This document shows positions 8,881 to 14,171 of a stretch of DNA of 64,000 bases, one piece after another. The DNA comes from Clostridia bacterium (GTDB taxonomy: Bacteria; Bacillota; Clostridia; Oscillospirales; CAG-272). A program made the position numbers and the translations under genes. Location of the stretch: positions 62,001-126,000 of the forward strand of contig JAFTSB010000067.1 of NCBI GenBank assembly GCA_017461945.1, given 5' to 3'. Numbering within the stretch: position 1 is the first letter of the stretch; each line of letters begins with the position of its first letter. The notes beneath the pieces are model-generated. The model worked only from the letters and a program-made list of their open reading frames with translations. It did no database searches and was not told where the DNA came from.

Positions 8881-9165
8881 AAGATCCATTTTTATTAAAC
8901 GCATCCAAGCGATCGGCACGCGTTCAGAATAAAAGGTATTAAAAGTTCAAAACGCTCCTTGGCTCAGGGGCTATTTATTTACCAATGTAGATCAGAAAGA
9001 ACACTTCGAAACAAACCTCGCTAAAAACACCATTTAACAAAGACATCCGCATTGCAACGCGTTCGATTGATTTATCCCGGCTTTTTTATCCCCTTTTTTA
9101 TACAAAACTTTGATTTTGTATAATTTAATACATATTTTAAAAAGGGGTAAGCCCTCCACGTTTAT

Positions 9166-9194
9166 AGTATATCATACTCTTTTTGTTTTGTCAA
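9166..9194 (-). promoter_or_regulatory. leftward sigma-A promoter at the element's left edge
   Basis: TTGACA (9194-9189), 17-base spacer, TATACT (9171-9166) on the minus strand. It would transcribe leftwards into the AT-rich region, where no gene is seen. Confidence 0.65.
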
Positions 9195-9227
9195 GAAGTA
9201 ATTTGCGCCAACTGGGTGGGGCGAAGG

Positions 9228-9279
9228 GGCGCTGCACTTGGGTGCCCCCCACTACTGGTGGGGCCCCCAAGTGAGCGCC
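9228..9279. repeat. long GC-rich imperfect hairpin
   Basis: Arms beginning GGCGCT(G)CACTTGGG pair with CCCAAGTGAGCGCC, with about 20 paired bases around a short TACTG loop. It lies in a ~120-base block present left of the left cassette but absent at the right cassette. It could serve a single-stranded replication intermediate or be a small insertion; no function is shown. Confidence 0.6.
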
Positions 9280-9296
9280 ATTTTCGCAAAGCAAAA

Positions 9297-9320
9297 AGCC
9301 GTAGCGCTTGCGCCACGGCT
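9297..9320 (-). terminator. intrinsic terminator of leftward antisense RNA
   Basis: AGCCGT/ACGGCT outer and GCGC/GCGC inner stem, followed on the minus strand by TTTTTGC. It lies about 200 bases downstream of the leftward promoter at 9504-9532. Confidence 0.7.
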
Positions 9321-9392
9321 TCAATTTGCCCTACTCTTAGACTTGCTCCGTTATGGACGGGCTTCGTAAACAAGCCGAAAGGAGGTGATATT

Positions 9393-9479
9393 ATGCTACT
9401 ACATCGTATTTGCTATTTTGTCAATGTCCATGGCCAAATGTTCCTTGACATAATAGCATTGCTCGTTGTCGCAAGATAA
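9393..9479 (+). CDS. 28-aa hydrophobic small protein, left cassette
   Basis: ATG at 9393 is preceded by AAAGGAGGTGAT (9378-9389), fully complementary to the 16S 3' end. The peptide has a polar N-terminal third with CY..N.H.QM, then a hydrophobic run LDIIALLVVA ending in Arg. Its partner at 14008 has the same length; 14 of 28 residues are identical and most others are conservative (V/I, L/I, R/K), which argues that it is translated. Enclosure by an inverted repeat that reaches the ribosome site, together with a strong opposing promoter, resembles type I toxin-antitoxin loci. I do not recognise a named family. No convincing plus-strand promoter was found. Confidence 0.65.
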   Translation: MLLHRICYFVNVHGQMFLDIIALLVVAR

Positions 9480-9503
9480 CACGCTCTTTCGGCTTGCCCG
9501 TCT

Positions 9504-9532
9504 ATTATACCATAACGGGCAAGTCTTGTCAA
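9504..9532 (-). promoter_or_regulatory. near-consensus leftward promoter antisense to the 28-aa ORF
   Basis: TTGACA (9532-9527), 17-base spacer, TATAAT (9509-9504) with an extended TGG before the -10. A 9-bp dyad CTTGCCCGT/ACGGGCAAG (9493-9501 and 9515-9523) straddles the -10 and could be an operator. The transcript would cross the small ORF in antisense and end at 9297-9320. Confidence 0.8.
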
Positions 9533-9717
9533 GAGCCAAGGTAGATACCTCAATCCACCCCTAACCGAATTTGTAGCCGTGGAAAACGCAAGCGCTTTTT
9601 GTTGGCCCGGGGGAGCATCTCGCCGCGCACCTCTCGGTGTCTGCGGCTTCGGTCACCTCGTCTGCGGACTCGGAAAAATGGCAATTAGGGATGGTGTCCC
9701 TGACCCACCCACCCTTG

Positions 9718-10512
9718 TTAGTCGGTGTCGGTTGTGAGCGGTTCCCTTCTCTCTTTGGGCAAGGTCAAAAGGCGGTTGGTCTGTAGCACCTTCCATCGGT
9801 CTGCAACTTCGGTGGGTACGCTTTTATAACGGCCTGCATAGCAGTGGGTATCGTAGGAGCGGAAAAAGGGGTTGATGAAGCCAACGAGGGTGCGCATATT
9901 GTCTTCGGTATTCCCTTCTTCTACTGTCTTGATTTCCTCGGAAATGCTGATGTTACGGCACTTGACCCAGTAGAAGCACAGAAACTTCTTAAAGTGCATC
10001 AAGTTATACACTACGTTAATGCGGCGGCGGATTTCAAGCACGATGTTTTCGGAGCACTGGTCATTGCACACGATATAGCCACCGCGCGTGTAGTGTCGAA
10101 ATAATCGAATGGCTTCGTTAAAGTTCTTCAGCACCAAGGGATTTTTGAAATCAAACTGATTGGCAAATGCACCTATCTCGTCAATGAAAACCACGGAGCG
10201 TGGGACGATACGTTCCCACAAAAGCAAATGCCCTGCTGTGAGAACTTCGGCATACTCCTTGCGGCTGATGCGCAAAGGGATAGACGAATATAGCAAGGGC
10301 TTTTCCCATCTATCCTTGGGGTGCAAAAGGTTGTGCCATTTCACCTTGCGGCGGTTTTTACGTAGCAACTTCTTTGCCTGCTGTACCGATTTTAATGACT
10401 TCCCCGAGCCAAGGCCGCCAGTATAACATTGAATGGTGTCATAATGGATGATGTAAGGCTTAATGAGCCACACAAGAAAGATGATTGTCAGCGCAATGAT
10501 AAGAAATGCCAT
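9718..10512 (-). CDS. Zot/pI-like filamentous phage assembly ATPase
   Basis: 264 aa from the ATG at 10512 (AAGGAGA five bases upstream). An N-terminal membrane segment (about residues 3-20) is followed by a Walker A loop GGLGSGKS (32-39) and a Walker B strand VVFIDEIG (107-114), the layout of the Zot domain shared by cholera Zot and inovirus gene I proteins. Such proteins energise assembly and extrusion of the filamentous virion at the inner membrane. It starts one base after the preceding frame, in the final position of the structural operon. No secretin gene follows, as expected for a host with a single membrane. The family call is from motifs and context; a profile search would settle it. 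Confidence 0.85.
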   Translation of the reverse strand: MAFLIIALTIIFLVWLIKPYIIHYDTIQCYTGGLGSGKSLKSVQQAKKLLRKNRRKVKWHNLLHPKDRWEKPLLYSSIPLRISRKEYAEVLTAGHLLLWERIVPRSVVFIDEIGAFANQFDFKNPLVLKNFNEAIRLFRHYTRGGYIVCNDQCSENIVLEIRRRINVVYNLMHFKKFLCFYWVKCRNISISEEIKTVEEGNTEDNMRTLVGFINPFFRSYDTHCYAGRYKSVPTEVADRWKVLQTNRLLTLPKERREPLTTDTD

Positions 10513-10513
10513 A

Positions 10514-11119
10514 TTATCTCCTTCCTCGCCACTCACTACCATAGAATTTATCAAAATCTACAGTATCAGCGGCAACACCGATATTTATACCATCCATTCT
10601 GACCTCGCCGTCCTCTACCATCCGTTGCCAGTCCAACGGCAACAAACAATACTTGAAAGCGTTAAACCAATCTTTCGAATTAAAGACTCGGTCAAGATAA
10701 CTGGTCATAGTTCCCCACGCATTACGGATAGGCAGAGTCAACCACTCTACGGCGGTTTGGATATTTGACCATAACTTGGGAAAAACACCGCCAAGATTGT
10801 CAAAGAAATGCCGCATATAAGTTATACAGTTATTCATAAAGTCTGTGATGGCCTTGGGCACTTCAGACCATTTTTCAACACTAACTTCTTGCCAACTGGG
10901 GAAATTAGGCATTAACTCAACATAGCGCGGCACAAACCCTTCCTTGTGATATTCTACATCATCAAGGGTTGGGAAGGTTTCAAAAAGCACGGCCATACGA
11001 TTGAGATATTGAGCCGCATTGATGTGATAAGTGCTCACGATCGGCATTGATCCTATCTTTGCAAACAGAGCCGATACCAGTAATGCGGCACACAAAACGA
11101 AAACAAAAAACGTTCTCAT
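10514..11119 (-). CDS. membrane-anchored inovirus-like structural/assembly protein
   Basis: 201 aa from the ATG at 11119, which overlaps the previous stop by four bases (ATGA). A GTG four codons earlier is possible. One hydrophobic N-terminal segment (residues about 3-22) precedes a Trp/Phe-rich soluble part with amphipathic helices; no known motif is seen. Its place between the 65-aa membrane protein and the Zot ATPase is that of a minor virion or assembly gene (pVI/pI region of Ff-type phages). Function is inferred from position only. Confidence 0.7.
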   Translation of the reverse strand: MRTFFVFVLCAALLVSALFAKIGSMPIVSTYHINAAQYLNRMAVLFETFPTLDDVEYHKEGFVPRYVELMPNFPSWQEVSVEKWSEVPKAITDFMNNCITYMRHFFDNLGGVFPKLWSNIQTAVEWLTLPIRNAWGTMTSYLDRVFNSKDWFNAFKYCLLPLDWQRMVEDGEVRMDGINIGVAADTVDFDKFYGSEWRGRR

Positions 11120-11313
11120 CGTTTCAACCACCCTTTATATTTCATAAAGCGAAGCAAAAAATGGTAAGGCACACACACAAAGAAATGTACCATCACGGCG
11201 GCTACGGCGGTGATGAAGATATAGTAGAAGGTCTTTTCGCCATAGCCTTCGTATAGGCTTAAGTCGCCAAAATGAGGCATAATGTACGTATGAAGAATTT
11301 CATAAAAGGTCAT
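11116..11313 (-). CDS. 65-aa single-span membrane protein of the phage operon
   Basis: One long hydrophobic span (YIFITAVAAVMVHFFVCV, about residues 31-50) and a basic C-terminus. AAGGAGG lies seven bases before the ATG. It is translationally coupled to the next gene by an ATGA overlap. Size, topology and position fit a minor coat protein of a filamentous phage (pVI/pVII/pIX-like), but there is no diagnostic motif. Confidence 0.7.
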   Translation of the reverse strand: MTFYEILHTYIMPHFGDLSLYEGYGEKTFYYIFITAVAAVMVHFFVCVPYHFLLRFMKYKGWLKR

Positions 11314-11325
11314 ATACTTCCCTCC

Positions 11326-12276
11326 TTATCCGAAGAAGAATTTGCCACAGATGCCAATCACGAAAGCGGCAACAACGAACGTAAACACTTGGACTACTAC
11401 ACCTGCAAGATTGAAACCGAAAACCTCAAAATCAAACATGGTCGATACCGCCCTATAGGGAGCAAATGCAATCTCGCCTATAATGTCAAGGAAACTTTCG
11501 CTTACATCGTTGCTTTCGCCTTTAGTGACTCCGTTTCTGTACGCAGTATTAACTTGTTCAGCAACATCAGCAAGGCCTGCGGCCTTTCCTTCGTCAAAGC
11601 CTTCATTATAGCCGCTTGGTTCACCATCGTTAAAACCCTCTTCGTACCCGTCATTCCACGCAAAGCCCAAATCTTCCTCATCATAATATCCTGCATGTTT
11701 TTCAATCCAAAAGATAGGGGGTGTATATGGCATTGAATAGACTCCAACCGTACTGGGTAAAGCGTTCAAATTCATTGAAATAGAAGTGTCTAAACCATTA
11801 CCACCATTGGCATAATAAAGCCATATGGTGCAATGTGCCCCAGCCTTAACCACAGAAGACGAACACTCGTAATTATCATCACCGATAAGCCGTATTTCGC
11901 TTTCAGTACCATCTAAATTCTCGATATAAACAACAATCTGCCAGTCAAGCATTTCAGAGTCCTCTATTGGGCGATCCGTATATTCAACAGTAACACCGAA
12001 ATATACATCTTGGGTGGTAAACAATTCAAAAGAGCCAAGTTTAATTTCATCAGTTTGGCTTTCGTGATCTATTACCATATCAATCACCCCATTTGAGTGA
12101 ATAACATAATTGCACTCCTGCCTTTCAATAGGAATTTCAGGCATTTCATTCCAAATGATGTGATTTGTATAAATATTTTCTTCCATTGGGCTAAGATATG
12201 TTGCCGATGCCGTAACGGCAAACGCAGAAACCATCAGCACAACCAGAGTCAGCAATACAAACATTCTCTTTTTCAT
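11326..12276 (-). CDS. pIII-like secreted and membrane-anchored adsorption protein
   Basis: 316 aa with a cleavable-looking signal peptide (residues 1-25, ending ASA), a large Tyr/Glu/Asp-rich extracellular part, a Gly/acidic repeat segment (GY..GF.DG units at about 207-235), and one C-terminal membrane span (about 288-312). This is the architecture of inovirus gene III adsorption proteins: secreted head, flexible glycine-rich linker, C-terminal anchor. AGGAGAAAG precedes the ATG. It is the first gene after the coat-protein terminator and is followed 12 bases later by the 65-aa membrane protein. Confidence 0.75.
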   Translation of the reverse strand: MKKRMFVLLTLVVLMVSAFAVTASATYLSPMEENIYTNHIIWNEMPEIPIERQECNYVIHSNGVIDMVIDHESQTDEIKLGSFELFTTQDVYFGVTVEYTDRPIEDSEMLDWQIVVYIENLDGTESEIRLIGDDNYECSSSVVKAGAHCTIWLYYANGGNGLDTSISMNLNALPSTVGVYSMPYTPPIFWIEKHAGYYDEEDLGFAWNDGYEEGFNDGEPSGYNEGFDEGKAAGLADVAEQVNTAYRNGVTKGESNDVSESFLDIIGEIAFAPYRAVSTMFDFEVFGFNLAGVVVQVFTFVVAAFVIGICGKFFFG

Positions 12277-12296
12277 TTCTTTCTCCTTTCAAATAA

Positions 12297-12327
12297 AAAC
12301 CCCATCCGGCATTGCTGGATGGGGTTT
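12297..12327 (-). terminator. terminator after the major coat gene
   Basis: 11-bp stem AAACCCCATCC/GGATGGGGTTT followed by TTTTTATTT on the minus strand. It separates the 74-aa coat-like gene from the adsorption gene, the same position as the central terminator of Ff phages. Confidence 0.85.
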
Positions 12328-12331
12328 ATTA

Positions 12332-12556
12332 TCAGCCGCGCAGGTGCTTGATAAAGGCAAAAATGCCCATTACAAGACCAATCGCAAGACCAATGCCGCC
12401 GACAGTCAGACCAACTTTTGCAATGTCCGAGAGCACAGGCTCGGCTGCTGCAGGGTCAGCATAAATCAAATGCGAAAATGCCGTTTTAATGCCCTGCGTC
12501 ATAGGCTCGATGATGCCAGTAAAGCCATCGCCAATCTGTTTAACGATATCGCCCAT
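12332..12556 (-). CDS. major coat protein-like (pVIII-like) small protein
   Basis: 74 aa: an amphipathic N-terminal part, an acidic/Ala stretch (YADPAAAEPVLSDI), one hydrophobic helix (VGLTVGGIGLAIGLVMGIFAF, about residues 48-68) and a basic tail KHLRG. Acidic-hydrophobic-basic order on a short helix is the hallmark of filamentous phage major coat proteins, whose basic end contacts the DNA. A strong ribosome site AAAGGAG overlaps the preceding stop. It is followed at once by a strong terminator. No clear signal peptide is seen, so it would insert without cleavage or be processed unusually. Confidence 0.75.
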   Translation of the reverse strand: MGDIVKQIGDGFTGIIEPMTQGIKTAFSHLIYADPAAAEPVLSDIAKVGLTVGGIGLAIGLVMGIFAFIKHLRG

Positions 12557-12558
12557 TA

Positions 12559-12720
12559 TTACTCCTTTCCGACAAGCGCAAGAAGCAAGCGACGGTCGCT
12601 CTTGAACACGGGTTTGATGGGAATATCAAAACCGCGCACGCGCAGAATTAACTGCTCAAAATGTACCTTCTCGCCCGTCTCCTGATTGTCAAAATCACGG
12701 GTTTCAGTATAAAGTTCCAT
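12559..12720 (-). CDS. 53-aa protein in gene V position
   Basis: Small soluble protein: an acidic N-terminus (ELYTETRDFDNQETGE), two strand-like segments (FEQLILRVRGFDIPIKPVF) and a C-terminal KSDRRLLLAL stretch. AGGAGG lies nine bases before the ATG, and a perfect 12-bp-arm hairpin (12736-12760) abuts that site. It lies between the Rep gene and the major coat gene, where Ff-type phages carry the single-stranded-DNA-binding protein (gene V). No homology can be claimed; that role is inferred from position and beta-like pattern. Confidence 0.6.
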   Translation of the reverse strand: MELYTETRDFDNQETGEKVHFEQLILRVRGFDIPIKPVFKSDRRLLLALVGKE

Positions 12721-12735
12721 ATGCACATACCTCCT

Positions 12736-12760
12736 TTATGGCTTTATTATAAAGCCATAA
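12736..12760 (-). promoter_or_regulatory. hairpin abutting the ribosome site of the 53-aa gene
   Basis: TTATGGCTTTAT and its perfect complement with a single central base. On the minus-strand RNA the 3' arm runs directly into AGGAGG. It may modulate translation or protect a processed mRNA end. Confidence 0.55.
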
Positions 12761-12776
12761 ATCCGAATATGATATA

Positions 12777-13361
12777 TCACTCTAAAATTTCTCCAGTTTC
12801 TGTATCGCACGTATTCCACATAGGGCTCTGTGCCAAAGCAACCAATTTCAGCAAGGAATTTGCTTGATAAATGAAGGAAGGGTGTGTGCGCAAAAATGCC
12901 TTGTAGCCAATTTGATTTAAAGCAAGGGATTCAATATCTTCAAGCAGAGTTTCGTTCTTATCTTCTTCGGTCTGCTCTGTGACCTTTTGAAGCACTTCTT
13001 CTAATTCGGCAGGGGCTAAATTAGTATCAAGGTCAACTTGCTTATATTCGGGCTTTTCGGGGTTATCCAAATGGAGCAAATATCGCACCGCGCCGTTGGG
13101 CTTGGTGGCAAGAGGGGCTTGCACAAATCTATTGTCAAGGCCAAGCCGCTTGGCTATGGTGTACTGAAATTCCCTTTTATCCGACATCACAACAAGGTGA
13201 AAATGGACTTTTTTGGCCGTTCCATCTTCGTTAATGTCTTGGTCATGTTTTATCATCGCATAACGATAGCCAAAGGCCTTAAGGCCTGCCCTTACGCTCT
13301 CTACGTGTTCCTCATAGAACATGGACGGAAACCACTTTGCACGCGCTCCTCTTTCAGCCAT
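12777..13361 (-). CDS. rolling-circle replication initiator, Rep_2 family
   Basis: 194 aa. The HUH metal-binding motif is seen as HFH (residues 53-55) in KKVHFHLVV, and the catalytic Tyr region as AVRYLLHLDNPEKPEY (Tyr near 94), both typical of the Rep_2 family of small Gram-positive plasmids (pMV158-like). It would nick the double-stranded origin and start rolling-circle replication of a single-stranded-DNA phage genome. It overlaps the upstream regulator-like gene by eight bases. The length is shorter than plasmid Rep proteins with a long C-terminal domain; a C-terminal helical region is present. Confidence 0.87.
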   Translation of the reverse strand: MAERGARAKWFPSMFYEEHVESVRAGLKAFGYRYAMIKHDQDINEDGTAKKVHFHLVVMSDKREFQYTIAKRLGLDNRFVQAPLATKPNGAVRYLLHLDNPEKPEYKQVDLDTNLAPAELEEVLQKVTEQTEEDKNETLLEDIESLALNQIGYKAFLRTHPSFIYQANSLLKLVALAQSPMWNTCDTETGEILE

Positions 13362-13635
13362 TTCTCGCCACCTCGCTTTCGTTCACAATTTGTTCATGGA
13401 CAATGGACAATGGGGGCAGATGGTCGCAGTACATCTGCCCTGCCCACCCTTCCTCTGCAGGGTCAAAATCGTCAACGAAAATACCGTAATATGGGTTTTG
13501 AGTACATCCAGTTACAATGCGGTGCACTTGTAACCAAGATAGACCAAGGAAACGTGCAACGTCTGCTTGCGAGTAAAACAACGCTACTGGTAATTGTGCT
13601 TCGGTGCGCTTTTCGTAAATAAGATATGAACGCAT
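13354..13635 (-). CDS. small protein with HTH-like segment, probable phage regulator
   Basis: 93 aa from the ATG at 13635. The segment SQADVARFLGLSWLQVHRIVTG (about residues 22-43) reads as a helix-turn-helix; the C-terminal half is acidic and aromatic. It is the first gene of the element's operon and overlaps rep, a usual position for a copy-number or transcription regulator. I do not recognise a family. Its ribosome site GGAGG is the 3' arm of a 9-bp hairpin that is followed by seven T residues. Confidence 0.65.
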   Translation of the reverse strand: MRSYLIYEKRTEAQLPVALFYSQADVARFLGLSWLQVHRIVTGCTQNPYYGIFVDDFDPAEEGWAGQMYCDHLPPLSIVHEQIVNESEVARNG

Positions 13636-13642
13636 AAAAAAA

Positions 13643-13666
13643 CCTCCACAGTTTTTACTGTGGAGG
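13643..13666 (-). terminator. terminator-like hairpin that sequesters a ribosome site
   Basis: On the minus strand CCTCCACAG, a 6-base loop and CTGTGGAGG are followed directly by TTTTTTT and then the ATG of the 93-aa gene. The hairpin can act both as an intrinsic terminator and as a mask of GGAGG. Confidence 0.75.
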
Positions 13667-13923
13667 GCTTGCAATCTAAAAATATAATAAATTATGCCCT
13701 ATACGGGCACTCGCTCTACCCGCGCGCCTTGCGGCTTTCAAAGCACGGGCGAGTACAAAATCAGCATTTTGTGCAAAGAAGCAAATGTATAGGTAAAAAG
13801 CCCTACTGGCTTTTTGCAATCCTTCTTTACACAAAACACACGCTCGATTTTGTATAATTGTATGTATAAATAGATGAGGGCATGTGCCCCCTTGCTCCCT
13901 TGTTATAGCATACCTTTCGAATT
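13667..13923. other. element intergenic/origin-like region
   Basis: Noncoding stretch rich in inverted repeats: GCCC/GGGC (13691-13710 area), a longer imperfect pair around CTCGC...GCGAG (13709-13753), ACAAAAT/ATTTTGT (13754-13771), and the terminator hairpin at 13795-13815. Hairpin-dense noncoding DNA next to rep is where the replication origins and packaging signal of a filamentous phage would lie. I could not pick out a Rep_2 nick site. The open frames crossing it (for example 13676-13939 minus) lack ribosome sites. Confidence 0.55.
13795..13815. terminator. bidirectional terminator hairpin
   Basis: Perfect 8-bp stem AAAAAGCC/GGCTTTTT with a 5-base loop. It would stop leftward transcripts coming from the right cassette before they reach the phage operon. 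Confidence 0.75.
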
Positions 13924-14143
13924 GCGCCACGGTTGTCAATTTGCCCTACTCTTAGACTTGCTTCGTCATGGACGAGCTTCGTAAACAAGCCGAAAAGAGG
14001 TGATATCATGCCGTTTAAAACTTTTTGCTACATAATCAATACTCACACCCAAATGATACTTGATATTGTAGCACTAATCGTTATTGCAAAATAACACGCT
14101 CTTTCGGCTTGCCCGTTTATTATACCATAACAGGCATGTCAAG
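13924..14143. repeat. direct-repeat cassette, right copy
   Basis: About 220 bases matching 9310-9533 in the same orientation. It ends 28 bases from the spoIIID stop codon. The leftward promoter is altered here: TTGACA (14142-14137) and TATAAT (14124-14119) are only 12 bases apart because of a 5-base deletion, though the extended TGG-TATAAT remains. The 10-bp inverted repeat CAAGCCGAAA/TTTCGGCTTG enclosing the small frame is kept. Confidence 0.85.
14008..14094 (+). CDS. 28-aa hydrophobic small protein, right cassette
   Basis: Same length and layout as the left copy: a Lys-bearing N-terminus, CY..N.H.QM, hydrophobic LDIVALIVIA and a C-terminal Lys. The ribosome site is AAAAGAGGTGAT, one base off the perfect left version. 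Substitutions relative to the left copy are mostly conservative, so both are probably real peptides, possibly membrane-active. Toxin-like behaviour is inference. Confidence 0.6.
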   Translation: MPFKTFCYIINTHTQMILDIVALIVIAK

Positions 14144-14171
14144 AAATTGTTCCCTTTTGCTTAATGTTATC

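Larger units (their letters stand above)
8289..9165. other. AT-rich region without credible genes, with decayed repeats
   Basis: About 880 bases with much lower G+C than the neighbours. The two short open frames here (8472-8696 plus, 8689-8919 minus) have low-complexity Lys/Phe/Asn-rich translations and no ribosome sites, so I do not call genes. The stretch holds a 15-bp-arm palindrome (8457-8488), two near-identical 37-base words 166 bases apart (8678 and 8844) and three copies of ACGCGTTC (8743, 8918, 9057). Its right end (about 9095-9185) resembles the DNA left of the right-hand cassette (about 13845-13925), so part of it may be a remnant of the phage-like element. Confidence 0.6.
9310..9533. 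repeat. direct-repeat cassette, left copy
   Basis: About 224 bases repeated at 13924-14143. From GCGCCACGG to the ATG the two copies differ at only about six or seven positions in ~85, and from the stop codon to TGTCAAG they are also nearly identical apart from a 5-base deletion on the right. The central 28-codon frame is only about 66% identical. An 11-bp inverted repeat CAAGCCGAAAG (9371) / CTTTCGGCTTG (9486) encloses the frame. The copies flank the inovirus-like gene block in the same orientation, giving a unit of about 4.6 kb. Confidence 0.85.

Noticed and set aside
8472-8919. Two short frames of 74 and 76 aa in the AT-rich stretch
   Set aside because: Low-complexity translations expected of AT-rich DNA; no ribosome sites; overlap each other on opposite strands.
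8500-9165. CRISPR-like array
   Set aside because: Repeats are degenerate, about 140-170 bases apart, and there are no uniform spacers or cas genes.
9191-9373. 60-aa minus-strand frame antisense to the left cassette, with a similar frame at 13827-14009
   Set aside because: Both read the conserved upstream block of the repeat in reverse (shared ASLRVGQI-like string), have no ribosome site and lie in the predicted antisense RNA; the similarity is explained by the DNA repeat itself.
9183-9479. 98-aa plus-strand frame ending at the same stop as the 28-aa peptide
   Set aside because: The extra 70 residues cover the GC-rich hairpin and terminator and have no ribosome site; the ATG at 9393 with a perfect site is far better.
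11272-11736. 154-aa plus-strand frame
   Set aside because: Lies wholly opposite the adsorption-like gene, which has a signal peptide, membrane anchor and ribosome site; treated as a shadow.
13676-13939. 87-aa minus-strand frame right of the phage regulator
   Set aside because: Crosses the terminator hairpin at 13795-13815 and the repeat-rich region; no ribosome site and no recognisable domain.
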